DNA from: an uncultured Bacteroides sp.
GTDB taxonomy: Bacteria > Bacteroidota > Bacteroidia > Bacteroidales > Bacteroidaceae
Assembly: GCA_949294185.1 (NCBI GenBank)
Contig: CASFGA010000004.1
Span: 248,001 to 312,000, forward strand
Length of the DNA: 64,000 nt
Direction: 5' to 3'
A program made the position numbers and the translations under genes. How positions within the stretch are numbered: position 1 is the stretch's first letter; each line of letters begins with the position of its first letter. Shown here piece by piece: positions 35,484-45,039 of this stretch. A model generated the notes under the pieces. That model was not told the origin of the DNA, did no database searches, and saw only the letters and a list, made by a program, of their open reading frames with translations.

Positions 35484-36161
35484 ATGACTGCATATTACAA
35501 ACAAAATCCTAAATTTTATGTCGGAATCGATTGCATCATATTCGGATTCGACAAAGGAGAGCTGAATCTGCTTTTGTTGAAACGGAATTTTGAACCGGCA
35601 AAAGGGAAATGGTCACTTATGGGAGGTTTTATACAAGAGAATGAAAGTGCAGATGCTGCTGCCAAACGTGTATTAAGCGAACTTACCGGTTTGGAAAATG
35701 TTTTTATGGAACAAATCGGTGCTTTCGGCGAAATCAATCGCGACCCGGGTGAACGGGTCATATCATTGGCTTATTATGCATTGATAAACATCAATGAATA
35801 TGACCGTGAACTGGTTCAGCAGCATAACGCTTATTGGGTAAATGTAAATGAATTGCCTGACTTGATTTTTGATCATACACAAATGGTGGAAAAGGCAAGG
35901 CTGCGGATGAAGCATAAGGCCTCGAGAGCTCCGATTGGCTTTAATCTCCTGCCTGAACTGTTTACCCTTTCGCAATTGCAAAGCTTGTATGAAGCCATAT
36001 ACGGTGAGCCGATGGACAAGCGAAATTTCCGTAAGCGCATCGCGGATATGGACTTCATTGAAAAGACGGATAAAATAGATAAAACAGGATCACGAAGAGG
36101 GGCATATCTTTATAAGTTCAATGATAAAGCTTATCGGAAAGATCCGAAATTCAAACTTTAA
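35484..36161 (+). CDS. araR: NrtR-like NUDIX transcriptional regulator, arabinose regulator
   Basis: A 225-residue regulator homologous to B. thetaiotaomicron AraR, a NUDIX-family repressor released by L-arabinose. Residues 10-140 form the NUDIX domain; its box [20 protein letters not shown] lacks the catalytic acidic residues. Residues 150-215 form a winged helix ([27 protein letters not shown]). It lies 24 bases after galM and 4 bases before araD, inside the operon it should control. The palindromes at 34210 and 40279 are its candidate operators. Confidence 0.86.
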   Translation: MTAYYKQNPKFYVGIDCIIFGFDKGELNLLLLKRNFEPAKGKWSLMGGFIQENESADAAAKRVLSELTGLENVFMEQIGAFGEINRDPGERVISLAYYALININEYDRELVQQHNAYWVNVNELPDLIFDHTQMVEKARLRMKHKASRAPIGFNLLPELFTLSQLQSLYEAIYGEPMDKRNFRKRIADMDFIEKTDKIDKTGSRRGAYLYKFNDKAYRKDPKFKL

Positions 36162-36165
36162 TAGT

Positions 36166-36855
36166 ATGTTAGAAGCATTAAAAGAAAAAGTATTCCGTGC
36201 AAATCTTGATTTGGTTAAGCATGGATTAGTGATTTTCACTTGGGGAAATGTTTCCGGAATCGACCGCAAAAGCGGATTGGTTGTCATTAAGCCGAGCGGC
36301 GTATCTTATGATGAGATGAAAGCCGAGGATATGGTGGTTGTAGACCTTGAGGGAAATGTGGTGGAAGGGAATCTTCGCCCTTCAAGCGATACTCCTACCC
36401 ATTTGGTTCTTTATAAGGCATTCCCGGAAATCGGAGGTGTAGTCCACACCCACTCTACTTATGCTACTGCATGGGCGCAGGCCGGACTGGATATCCCGAA
36501 TATAGGTACGACTCACGCCGATTATTTCCACGAAGCTATCCCTTGCACGGCTGATATGACCGAAGCGGAAGTGAAGGGCGCTTATGAATTGGAAACGGGA
36601 AATGTGATAGTAAAACGCTTCGAAGGAATGAATCCTGTACATACTCCGGGAGTTTTGGTCAAGAATCACGGGCCGTTTGCTTGGGGCAAAGATGCGCATG
36701 ATGCTGTCCATAATGCCGTTGTCATGGAGCAAGTCGCAAAGATGGCAAGTATAGCCTACGCTGTCAATCCGCGTCTGACCATGAATCCCCTGCTGATAGA
36801 AAAACATTTCAGCCGCAAACACGGCCCGAACGCTTATTACGGACAGAAAAAGTAA
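36166..36855 (+). CDS. araD: L-ribulose-5-phosphate 4-epimerase
   Basis: A 229-residue class II aldolase-family enzyme converting L-ribulose 5-phosphate to D-xylulose 5-phosphate. Signatures are [46 protein letters not shown] (Zn-binding His pair in HTHS) and [12 protein letters not shown]. The start [14 protein letters not shown] is 4 bases after araR; an upstream in-frame ATG overlaps araR and is less likely. Confidence 0.95.
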   Translation: MLEALKEKVFRANLDLVKHGLVIFTWGNVSGIDRKSGLVVIKPSGVSYDEMKAEDMVVVDLEGNVVEGNLRPSSDTPTHLVLYKAFPEIGGVVHTHSTYATAWAQAGLDIPNIGTTHADYFHEAIPCTADMTEAEVKGAYELETGNVIVKRFEGMNPVHTPGVLVKNHGPFAWGKDAHDAVHNAVVMEQVAKMASIAYAVNPRLTMNPLLIEKHFSRKHGPNAYYGQKK

Positions 36856-36887
36856 ATCCTAATTATCAACCAATAAACAAATAAACT

Positions 36888-38414
36888 ATGAACGCATTTG
36901 ATCAATATGAAGTTTGGTTCGTAACCGGAGCTCAGCTCTTGTACGGCGGTGATGCAGTTATTGCAGTAGATTCACACAGCAATGAAATGGTTTCAGGCTT
37001 GAATGCAAGCGGCAATCTGCCTGTAAAAGTAGTATATAAAGGAACAGCCAATTCTTCAAAAGAAGTTGAAGCTGTATTCAAAGCTGCAAACAATGATGAA
37101 AAATGTATCGGTGTAATTACCTGGATGCATACCTTCTCTCCTGCAAAAATGTGGATTCACGGTTTGCAGCAACTGAAGAAGCCGTTGCTCCACCTGCATA
37201 CTCAATTCAATAAGGAAATTCCATGGGATACAATGGACATGGATTTCATGAACTTGAACCAGTCTGCTCACGGAGACCGCGAATTTGGTCATATCTGCAC
37301 CCGCATGCGTATCCGTCGGAAAGTGGTTGTAGGCTATTGGCAGGATGCAGATACTCAGCACAAGATTGCCGTATGGATGCGTGTCTGCGCAGCATGGGCA
37401 GATGCTCAAGATATGTTGATCATTCGCTTTGGCGACCAGATGAACAATGTAGCCGTAACAGACGGTGACAAGGTAGAGGCAGAACAGCGCATGGGCTACC
37501 ATGTAGACTATTGTCCGGCCAGTGAGCTGATGGAATATCACAGCAAGGTAAAGGATGAAGAAGTTGATGCTTTAGTCCAGACATATTTCAACGAATATGA
37601 TCACGATGCAGCATTGGAAGACAAATCTACAGAGGCATATCAAAAAGTTTGGAATGCAGCTAAGGCAGAACTCGCTTTACGTGCCATCCTGACCGCTAAA
37701 GGCGCTAAGGGATTCACTACCAATTTTGATGATCTGGGACAGACAGATGGCAGTCATTTTGATCAGATTCCAGGTCTGGCTTCTCAACGCCTGATGGCGG
37801 AAGGATACGGGTTCGGAGCTGAAGGCGACTGGAAGTCAGCTGCTCTTTACCGTACTGTATGGGTAATGAATCAAGGTTTGCCTAACGGATGTTCATTCTT
37901 GGAAGATTATACGTTGAACTTTGACGGCGACAGAAGTGCCATTCTTCAGGCACACATGTTGGAGGTTTGTCCGCTGATTGCCGCCCAGAAACCGCGTTTG
38001 GAAGTTCATTTCTTGGGCATTGGCATTCGTAAGAGCCAGACAGCACGCTTGGTGTTCACTTCTAAGACCGGTGCGGGCTGCACGGCAACAGTCGTTGATT
38101 TAGGCAATCGCTTCCGTTTGATTGTAAACGATGTAGAATGCATCGAGCCGAAGCCGCTGCCCAAGCTGCCGGTTGCATCAGCATTGTGGATTCCGCAGCC
38201 TAACTTCAAGGTAGGTGCAGGCGCATGGATTTTGGCGGGCGGTACTCACCACTCTTGCTTCTCTTATGATCTGACAGCTGAATACTGGGAAGACTATGCT
38301 GAGATTGCGGGCATCGAAATGGTACGTATCGACAAAGACACAACTATCGAGGGCTTCAAGAAAGAACTTCGGATGAATGAAGTTTATTATATGCTGAACA
38401 AGGCTCTTTGCTGA
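36888..38414 (+). CDS. araA: L-arabinose isomerase
   Basis: A 508-residue enzyme converting L-arabinose to L-ribulose. The start NAFDQYEVWFVTGAQLLYG and the metal/active-site segments (EGYGFGAEGDWKSAA, MLEVCP, and the GGTHHSCFS motif near residue 447) match AraA; the length is standard. It lies between araD and araB in the operon. Confidence 0.97.
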   Translation: MNAFDQYEVWFVTGAQLLYGGDAVIAVDSHSNEMVSGLNASGNLPVKVVYKGTANSSKEVEAVFKAANNDEKCIGVITWMHTFSPAKMWIHGLQQLKKPLLHLHTQFNKEIPWDTMDMDFMNLNQSAHGDREFGHICTRMRIRRKVVVGYWQDADTQHKIAVWMRVCAAWADAQDMLIIRFGDQMNNVAVTDGDKVEAEQRMGYHVDYCPASELMEYHSKVKDEEVDALVQTYFNEYDHDAALEDKSTEAYQKVWNAAKAELALRAILTAKGAKGFTTNFDDLGQTDGSHFDQIPGLASQRLMAEGYGFGAEGDWKSAALYRTVWVMNQGLPNGCSFLEDYTLNFDGDRSAILQAHMLEVCPLIAAQKPRLEVHFLGIGIRKSQTARLVFTSKTGAGCTATVVDLGNRFRLIVNDVECIEPKPLPKLPVASALWIPQPNFKVGAGAWILAGGTHHSCFSYDLTAEYWEDYAEIAGIEMVRIDKDTTIEGFKKELRMNEVYYMLNKALC

Positions 38415-38436
38415 TAGTCAATATCTCATTATAAAG

Positions 38437-38476
38437 TTAAAAGTGCTCGGCGAGCAATCGTTTGTAGCACTTTTAA
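38437..38476 (+). terminator. Hairpin between araA and araB
   Basis: TTAAAAGTGCT (38437-38447) pairs with AGCACTTTTAA (38466-38476), followed by TTTCTTTATTATTATT. It may attenuate transcription into araB. Confidence 0.6.
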
Positions 38477-38516
38477 TTTCTTTATTATTATTATTATACC
38501 TTAATTCGATTCTAAC

Positions 38517-40115
38517 ATGAAATCAGATGCAAAGTCAATCATCGAGTCAGGAAAAGCTATTCTGGGTATTGAATTTGGTTCAACACGAATAAAGGCTGTA
38601 TTGATTGACCAAGAAAATAAACCTATCGCTCAAGGAAGCCACAATTGGGAGAATCAGTTGGTGGATGGTCTCTGGACATATAGCATTGAAGCCATTTGGT
38701 ACGGACTGCAAGACTGTTATGCCGATCTTCGTGCGAATGTAAAAGAACAGTATGATACGGAAATAGAAAAATTGGCCGCTATAGGCATCAGTGCCATGAT
38801 GCACGGCTACATGGCTTTCAACAAGAAGGAAGAGATTCTTGTACCTTTCCGCACATGGCGTAACACCAATACAGCCCAGGCAGCGGCTGCCTTGTCTGAA
38901 CTTTTTGTCTATAACATTCCTTTAAGATGGAGCATCTCTCATTTGTATCAGGCTATCTTAAATGATGAAAAGCATGTTAAAGACATCAGTTATCTGACTA
39001 CACTTGCCGGCTATGTTCATTGGCAACTGACCGGGAAAAAGGTATTGGGCATCGGAGACGCTTCCGGAATGCTTCCTATCGACCCTCAAACCAAGAACTA
39101 TTCGGCTGAAATGGTGGCCAAGTTTGAGAAACTGATTGCTCCCAAGGGATATAACTGGAAATTGTCCAATATCCTGCCTAAAGTGTTGTTGGCCGGAGAG
39201 AATGCTGGAACCCTTACTTTGGAAGGAGCCAAGAAGCTTGATGTTTCAGGCCATTTGCAAGGTGGAATTCCCATCTGTCCTCCTGAAGGTGACGCCGGAA
39301 CCGGCATGGTTGCGACCAATGCGGTCAAGCAACGCACAGGCAACGTTTCTGCGGGAACATCTTCTTTTTCTATGATTGTGTTGGAGAAAGATTTGTCTAA
39401 GCCGTATGAAATGATTGATATGGTTACAACCCCTGACGGAAGCCTTGTGGCAATGGTGCATTGCAACAATTGCACTTCCGATTTGAATGCTTGGGTCAAT
39501 CTGTTTAAAGAATATCAGGAGTTGCTGGGGATACCTGTAAATATGGACGAGATATATGGAAAGCTTTATAACAATGCGCTTGCAGGTGACGCTGACTGTG
39601 GAGGACTTATTTCTTACAACTACATATCAGGAGAACCGGTAACGGGGCTTGCCGAAGGCAGACCGTTGTTTGTGCGTTCAGCCAATGACAAGTTTACGTT
39701 GGCAAACTTCATGCGCGCTCATCTGTATGCTTCTGTCGGAGTCTTGAAAATAGGAAACGACATCCTTTTCAAGGAAGAAAAGATTAAAGTCGACAGGATT
39801 ACCGGTCATGGAGGTCTGTTCAAGACAAAAGGTGTAGGCCAAAGAATATTGGCAGCCGCAATCAATTCTCCTATATCTGTAATGGAAACGGCAGGTGAAG
39901 GCGGTGCATGGGGAATTGCGCTGCTCGCTTCTTATCTGGTCAATAATGAAAAGAAACAGAGCCTGGCTGATTTCCTGGACGAACAGGTGTTTGCCGGATA
40001 TTCCGGTGTTGAAATATCTCCGATGGCCGAAGATGTGGCAGGCTTTAATGCATATATCGAAAGTTATAAAGCAGGGCTGCCCATCGAAGAGACTGCGGTT
40101 AGATGTAAAAAGTAA
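38517..40115 (+). CDS. araB: FGGY-family carbohydrate kinase, probable L-ribulokinase
   Basis: A 532-residue FGGY kinase that, from its place in the operon, phosphorylates L-ribulose. Motifs are the N-terminal [31 protein letters not shown], the catalytic-Asp region [15 protein letters not shown], and the C-terminal [13 protein letters not shown] and [10 protein letters not shown]. It differs from the classical E. coli AraB but matches the ribulokinase type of Bacteroides arabinose loci. It follows the hairpin at 38437. Confidence 0.88.
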   Translation: MKSDAKSIIESGKAILGIEFGSTRIKAVLIDQENKPIAQGSHNWENQLVDGLWTYSIEAIWYGLQDCYADLRANVKEQYDTEIEKLAAIGISAMMHGYMAFNKKEEILVPFRTWRNTNTAQAAAALSELFVYNIPLRWSISHLYQAILNDEKHVKDISYLTTLAGYVHWQLTGKKVLGIGDASGMLPIDPQTKNYSAEMVAKFEKLIAPKGYNWKLSNILPKVLLAGENAGTLTLEGAKKLDVSGHLQGGIPICPPEGDAGTGMVATNAVKQRTGNVSAGTSSFSMIVLEKDLSKPYEMIDMVTTPDGSLVAMVHCNNCTSDLNAWVNLFKEYQELLGIPVNMDEIYGKLYNNALAGDADCGGLISYNYISGEPVTGLAEGRPLFVRSANDKFTLANFMRAHLYASVGVLKIGNDILFKEEKIKVDRITGHGGLFKTKGVGQRILAAAINSPISVMETAGEGGAWGIALLASYLVNNEKKQSLADFLDEQVFAGYSGVEISPMAEDVAGFNAYIESYKAGLPIEETAVRCKK

Positions 40116-40278
40116 AATGAGAAAAGCGGCAATGCAAGGCAACTTGAAACAGAACACAGGTTTTAAGGCTTTTTCAGAACTTCTCTGGTGAGAAAAAGTA
40201 TTGCCTTCGTTGCTTTTTATAGAGAAAAAAGTTATTTTTGTCACTATAATAATAAATTATTGAGCGAGCTATAAACCC

Positions 40279-40298
40279 GCTTTATGTAGCATAAACTA
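40279..40298. promoter_or_regulatory. Candidate AraR operator upstream of tkt
   Basis: TTTATGTAGCATAAA (40281-40295) is a perfect palindrome around TAG and matches the site upstream of galM; it lies 14 bases before the tkt start codon. Confidence 0.5.
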
Positions 40299-40311
40299 AT
40301 TCTTTATTAAC

Positions 40312-42327
40312 ATGAACAGCAAAGAAGTAATGAACCATGCAGCCGACAACATTCGTATATTGGCTGCTTCAATGGTTGAAAAAGCAAAGTCTGGACACCC
40401 GGGAGGTGCAATGGGTGGAGCTGATTTCATCAACGTATTGTATTCAGAATATCTGCAATACGACCCGGAGAATCCTAAGTGGGAAGGACGCGACCGCTTT
40501 TTCCTTGATCCGGGTCATATGGCTCCGATGCTATATTCGCAATTGGCGTTGATTGGGAAATTTAGCATTGACGAACTGAAGCAATTGCGCCAATGGGGCT
40601 CTCCTACTCCGGGACATCCTGAAGTGGATGTAATGCGTGGCATCGAAAATACTTCAGGCCCGTTGGGACAGGGACACATTTTCGCTGTAGGTGCTGCCAT
40701 TGCCGCCAAGTTTTTGGCTGCACGTACGGGTAATCCTACATTTGCAAAAGAAACCATTTATGCCTATATCTCTGATGGTGGCATTCAGGAAGAAATCTCT
40801 CAGGGCGGTGGACGTATTGCCGGATGCTTGGGCTTGGACAACCTTATCATGTTTTATGACTCTAACGATATCCAGTTGTCTACCGAAACTAAAGCCGTAA
40901 CAAGCGAAGACACTGCCATGAAATATCGTGCATGGGGATGGAATGTCATTGAAATCAACGGTAATGACTGTGAGCAGATCCGTCAGGCTTTGGATGCTGC
41001 CAAGGCAGAGACAAAACGCCCTACCCTGATTATCGGTAAATGTATTATGGGTAAAGGCGCGCGCAAGGATGACAATTCATCTTATGAGCATAACTGCAAG
41101 ACTCATGGTGCGCCGCTCGGAGGAGATGCTTATAAGAATACCATGATTAACTTGGGAGCAGATCCTGAAAATCCGTTTGTCATATTTGATGATGTCAAGG
41201 AAATGTACGCTAAACGTGCCGATGAACTGAAAGGTATTGTTGCTGCACGTTATGAAGAGGAAAAGGCATGGGCTGCCGCTAATCCTGACAAGGCTGCCCA
41301 ATTGAAGGAATGGTTCAGCGGTGCTGCTCCGAAGATTGACTGGGCAAGCGTTCAGCAAAAAGCCAACGATGCGACCCGTAATGCTTCTGCTTCAGTATTG
41401 GGCGTTCTGGCCGAACAGGTTCCGAACATGATTTGCGCTTCTGCCGATTTGTCTAATTCAGACAAGACTGACGGATTCCTGAAGAAGACTCACGCTTTCG
41501 TTGATGGAGATTTCAGCGGTGCATTCTTCCAGGCAGGTGTAGCCGAATTGACAATGGCTTGCTGCTGTATCGGAATGACACTTCATGGCGGTGTGATTGC
41601 GGCATGCGGTACGTTCTTCGTATTTTCTGACTATATGAAGCCTGCTGTTCGTATGGCTGCACTGATGCAGCTTCCGGTTAAGTTCATCTGGACTCACGAT
41701 GCATTCCGCGTAGGTGAAGACGGGCCGACTCACGAACCGGTAGAGCAAGAGGCACAAATCCGCCTGATGGAAAAACTGAAGAACCATCACGGAAAGAATT
41801 CTATGTTGGTATTGCGTCCGGCTGATGCGGAAGAGACAACCGTATGTTGGAAGCTTGCGATGGAAAATGTAGATACTCCTTCTGCTTTGATCTTGTCACG
41901 TCAGAATATCAACATGTTGCCTGCCGGTACGGATTATACACAAGCAGCCAAGGGTGCTTACATCGTAGCAGGTTCGCAAGAGAATCCGGATGTTATCTTG
42001 GTTGCTTCTGGTTCTGAAGTCTCTACGTTGGTGGCAGGTGCAGAGCTGCTTCACAAAGACGGAATAAAGACACGTATCGTTTCTGTACCGTCAGAAGGAC
42101 TTTTCCGCAGCCAAAGTAAGGAATATCAAGAGAGCATCATTCCGGCAGGAGCCAAGATTTTCGGTCTGACCGCAGGTCTGCCCGTTAATTTGCAAGGATT
42201 GGTAGGTGCCAACGGCAAGGTTTGGGGATTGGAGTCATTTGGTTTCTCTGCTCCTTATAAGGTGTTGGATGAAAAACTGGGATTCACGGCTGAAAATGTT
42301 TACAATCAAGTAAAAGAAATGCTCTGA
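40312..42327 (+). CDS. tkt: Transketolase
   Basis: A 671-residue thiamine diphosphate enzyme exchanging two-carbon units in the non-oxidative pentose phosphate pathway, here consuming xylulose 5-phosphate and ribose 5-phosphate from the neighbouring pathways. Seen: KAKSGHPGGAMG, GPLGQGHIFAVG, the ThDP region YISDGGIQEEIS, and the pyrimidine-domain segment THDAFRVGEDGPTHEPVEQ. The stop overlaps the start of rpiB by one base (TGATG), so the two are coupled. Confidence 0.96.
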   Translation: MNSKEVMNHAADNIRILAASMVEKAKSGHPGGAMGGADFINVLYSEYLQYDPENPKWEGRDRFFLDPGHMAPMLYSQLALIGKFSIDELKQLRQWGSPTPGHPEVDVMRGIENTSGPLGQGHIFAVGAAIAAKFLAARTGNPTFAKETIYAYISDGGIQEEISQGGGRIAGCLGLDNLIMFYDSNDIQLSTETKAVTSEDTAMKYRAWGWNVIEINGNDCEQIRQALDAAKAETKRPTLIIGKCIMGKGARKDDNSSYEHNCKTHGAPLGGDAYKNTMINLGADPENPFVIFDDVKEMYAKRADELKGIVAARYEEEKAWAAANPDKAAQLKEWFSGAAPKIDWASVQQKANDATRNASASVLGVLAEQVPNMICASADLSNSDKTDGFLKKTHAFVDGDFSGAFFQAGVAELTMACCCIGMTLHGGVIAACGTFFVFSDYMKPAVRMAALMQLPVKFIWTHDAFRVGEDGPTHEPVEQEAQIRLMEKLKNHHGKNSMLVLRPADAEETTVCWKLAMENVDTPSALILSRQNINMLPAGTDYTQAAKGAYIVAGSQENPDVILVASGSEVSTLVAGAELLHKDGIKTRIVSVPSEGLFRSQSKEYQESIIPAGAKIFGLTAGLPVNLQGLVGANGKVWGLESFGFSAPYKVLDEKLGFTAENVYNQVKEML

Positions 42328-42761
42328 TGAAAACAATAGGATTAGCGTCTGATCATGCAGGATTTGAGCTGAAACAATATGTCAAGCAGTGGCTGGAGGC
42401 AAAAGGATGGGAATATAAGGATTTTGGAACTTACACGGCAGACAGTTGTGACTATCCGGACTATGCTCATCCGTTGGCTCTTGCAGTGGAAGCGGGAGAA
42501 TGTTATCCGGGTATTGCCGTGTGCGGAAGCGGACAAGGCATCAGCATCACGCTGAACAAGCATCAAGGCATCCGTGCCGCACTGTGTTGGATTCCGGAAA
42601 TAGCTCATCTTGCGCGGCAGCATAATGATGCAAACATATTGGTCATGCCGGGACGTTTCATTTCGCCTGAAATGGCAGACAAGATTATGACAGAGTTTTT
42701 TGCCACTCAATTCGAGGGCGGACGCCATCAGAAAAGAGTAGACAAGATTCCGGTTAGATAA
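42327..42761 (+). CDS. rpiB: Ribose-5-phosphate isomerase B
   Basis: A 144-residue RpiB interconverting ribulose 5-phosphate and ribose 5-phosphate. Typical motifs are IGLASDHAGFELK and the active-site Cys loop VCGSGQGISITLNK, with RHNDANI-like QHNDANILVMPGRF. It completes the pentose phosphate entry with tkt. Confidence 0.95.
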   Translation: MKTIGLASDHAGFELKQYVKQWLEAKGWEYKDFGTYTADSCDYPDYAHPLALAVEAGECYPGIAVCGSGQGISITLNKHQGIRAALCWIPEIAHLARQHNDANILVMPGRFISPEMADKIMTEFFATQFEGGRHQKRVDKIPVR

Positions 42762-42779
42762 TTCTATGCTTAAAATGCT

Positions 42780-42815
42780 AAAAAAAGAGAAGTTCGAAAG
42801 GGCTTCTCTTTTTTT
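42780..42815 (+). terminator. Terminator of tkt-rpiB
   Basis: AAAAAAGAGAAG pairs with CTTCTCTTTTTT across a 10-nt loop, with a T tract. Confidence 0.85.
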
Positions 42816-42820
42816 ATTTT

Positions 42821-42828
42821 TATATTTG
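42821..42828 (+). promoter_or_regulatory. -7 promoter element of the DUF4468 gene
   Basis: TATATTTG matches TAnnTTTG, 39 bases before the start at 42868. Confidence 0.5.
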
Positions 42829-42867
42829 TCATGGAAAAAATGATATGAAACTGTAAAACTGAATAAC

Positions 42868-43896
42868 ATGAAAAAACTTTTATTTATTTTGTTGGCGTGT
42901 CTGCCCCTATTCCTTCCGGCCAGGGAAAAGAAAGATAATTCTGATCCGAAGTATCTGGCAGGTGCCGTTACCTTGACCGACGGAAAGGTGACCTTTACTC
43001 AAGAACTGAAAACTCCGTCCATGTCAAAGAGTGAGGTTTACAAGCAGATGTTGAAATGGGCGAACAACCGTTTTAAGCCCGAAGACAAATTACAGAGCCG
43101 GGTGGTTTATACCAATGAGGACGATGGGGAAATTGCAGCTTTAGCTGAAGAATATATGGTTTTTTCATCTACGGCCCTTTCTTTGGATCGTACGCGAATC
43201 TATTATCAACTGTTTATTTATGTGGAAGAAGGGAGCTGCAAGATGGAGATGACCCGTATCCGCTATTGGTATGACGAGAACCGCGATGGCGGGGAACGCT
43301 ATACGGCTGAGGAATGGATTACTGATGACATGGCTTTGAACAAGAAAAAGACCAAGCTGGCGCCGATATGCGGAAAATTCCGTAGGGAAACAATCGATCT
43401 GAAGGACAATCTGTTCAAGTCGGCTGCGGAGGCTCTCGGCGTATATGTCTTGAATACTCAGGCTTCGGCCTCTGTGCAACCAGCCACTTCCCTGCCGACT
43501 GCCGGCAAACTGAAGGAAGTTTCATTGGAGCAACTGCCTGACAATCTGGCTGAGGTAGCGGCATCCGGCAAGATGACCCTTTCTGCCAACGGTGAAGAAA
43601 TAAGCATGAAGGCTTCCGACTGGGGTGGTTTCGGAAAATTGTTCAACAAAAATGTTGCCTATATGTTGGTTGAGCAGAATCTCATTGCGGCAAACGCCAT
43701 GATGGAGCATAACGATACGTATAAAATCTCCTTCTATACGGCAGGAAGCAATGAGCCAAGCATTGTCATTGAGTGCAGCAAATCGATGGTGCAGAAGATG
43801 TCTGCTGAAGATCTGAAATCGCTGAACAAGGCGGTAGATGCTTCCAAATCATATACTATGTATATAGGTGAAGTTACCCGGATTCTGATGAAGTAA
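42868..43896 (+). CDS. Secreted DUF4468 domain protein
   Basis: A 342-residue exported protein with a signal peptide (KKLLFILLACLPLFLPA). Residues 30-145 resemble the DUF4468 domain (TBP-like fold), seen in many Bacteroidetes envelope proteins. A second, smaller domain occupies about residues 220-342 (KMTLSANGEEISMKASDWGG onward). No catalytic residues or lipobox are evident. It has its own promoter and terminator. Function unknown. Confidence 0.75.
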   Translation: MKKLLFILLACLPLFLPAREKKDNSDPKYLAGAVTLTDGKVTFTQELKTPSMSKSEVYKQMLKWANNRFKPEDKLQSRVVYTNEDDGEIAALAEEYMVFSSTALSLDRTRIYYQLFIYVEEGSCKMEMTRIRYWYDENRDGGERYTAEEWITDDMALNKKKTKLAPICGKFRRETIDLKDNLFKSAAEALGVYVLNTQASASVQPATSLPTAGKLKEVSLEQLPDNLAEVAASGKMTLSANGEEISMKASDWGGFGKLFNKNVAYMLVEQNLIAANAMMEHNDTYKISFYTAGSNEPSIVIECSKSMVQKMSAEDLKSLNKAVDASKSYTMYIGEVTRILMK

Positions 43897-43916
43897 AGCC
43901 AATCACGAGTTATAAG

Positions 43917-43960
43917 AAACGCCCGCATTCCGTAAGTTTTCATCCGGAATGCAGGCGTTT
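43917..43960 (+). terminator. Terminator of the DUF4468 gene
   Basis: AAACGCCCGCATTCCG pairs with CGGAATGCAGGCGTTT (one mismatch), followed by CTTTTTTCTT. Confidence 0.88.
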
Positions 43961-44052
43961 CTTTTTTCTTGCCGTCCACCCGCTTTTTTGAAACGGTGGA
44001 AATCGGACATTAAAAGACTTGAAAGTTTTTTTGAAGGACAATCACACGTTCA

Positions 44053-45027
44053 TTATTCGTGATTGCTGTAATATTTCATAAACTGCGTACGCTCGAACGG
44101 AGTCACGGCACCTTCTGCCTTTGCATTCAGTTTCCCTTTGAACTGCATCAGATTTTCGTAGCCGTTTTTCTCCATCCAGTCGGCAAGTTCCTTTTTCATG
44201 GGTTCAATCACCTTTTCACCGTTCTGATAAATCACACTGCATACTTCCACCGCAGAAGCGCCGGCCAGTATAGCCTTGACAATGCCCGTTCCACTGTGGA
44301 CACCGCCCGATAAGGCGTATGACATCTGTGGAATCTCTGCCGAAGCAATGGCAGTCCAACGTATCTTGTCTGCAAGTTCTGCCGGAGAACTCATGATATT
44401 GGAAGTGGTAAACGACTGCTCATCAACATTGATATCCGGCTGGTAAAAGCGATTGAACAGCACTATCCCGTCTGCACCGTTCGCATAAAGTTGGTTAATC
44501 AGGGCTATCGGATTGGTAAAGTTGCTGCCCAACTTCATGATTACCGGAATTGTCACTGCCTTCTTTACGTGGCGCAGGATATCAATATGCCGCTGCTCAA
44601 AGCTTCCGCATTCATAATCCTTGGATGTCTGGAGAGACAATATGTTGATCTCCAAAGCATCGGCTCCCGCCTCTTCCATCAGTCTGGCAAAATCCATCCA
44701 TTCGCTGTCACTGTAACAGTTTATACTGGCGATTATCGGAATACGACATACCTTTTTGGCCTCTTTTATCAGCGTGATATGCTCATTCAATGCATGTGAA
44801 CGCACATATACTCCCAAATAGTCGTCTGCTTCCGGAGAACCATATCCGTGCATGTTCCCCGCCTGCGCGGTTATTTGCTCCTCGAATACAGACTTCAGCA
44901 CTACTGCTCCCGCACCGGCAGCCTCCAGTTTCTGGATTTTGGCTACGCTGTTAGTAAGTCCGGAACTGCTTACAATGACAGGATTATCCAAAGCTAAACC
45001 TGCAAAATTGGTCTTGATTTCTACCAT
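44053..45027 (-). CDS. Dihydroorotate dehydrogenase-like flavoprotein
   Basis: A 324-residue TIM-barrel FMN protein related to PyrD. It keeps NPVIVSSSGLTN, ASINCYSDSEW, MKLGSNFTNP and ALSGGVHSGTGIVKAILAGA for flavin binding. The window has an unmistakable pyrD-pyrK pair at 25 kb, so this paralogue probably acts on another substrate; the active-site Cys of class 1 enzymes (SCPN) is replaced by INILSLQTS. It is the third gene of the DUF4494-yggS cluster (12-base gap). Confidence 0.82.
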   Translation of the reverse strand: MVEIKTNFAGLALDNPVIVSSSGLTNSVAKIQKLEAAGAGAVVLKSVFEEQITAQAGNMHGYGSPEADDYLGVYVRSHALNEHITLIKEAKKVCRIPIIASINCYSDSEWMDFARLMEEAGADALEINILSLQTSKDYECGSFEQRHIDILRHVKKAVTIPVIMKLGSNFTNPIALINQLYANGADGIVLFNRFYQPDINVDEQSFTTSNIMSSPAELADKIRWTAIASAEIPQMSYALSGGVHSGTGIVKAILAGASAVEVCSVIYQNGEKVIEPMKKELADWMEKNGYENLMQFKGKLNAKAEGAVTPFERTQFMKYYSNHE

Positions 45028-45039
45028 ATCCTTAATCTT

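Noticed and set aside
44053..45027. Second pyrD
   Set aside because: The flavin fold is PyrD-like but the class 1 active-site segment is missing and no electron-transfer partner is adjacent.
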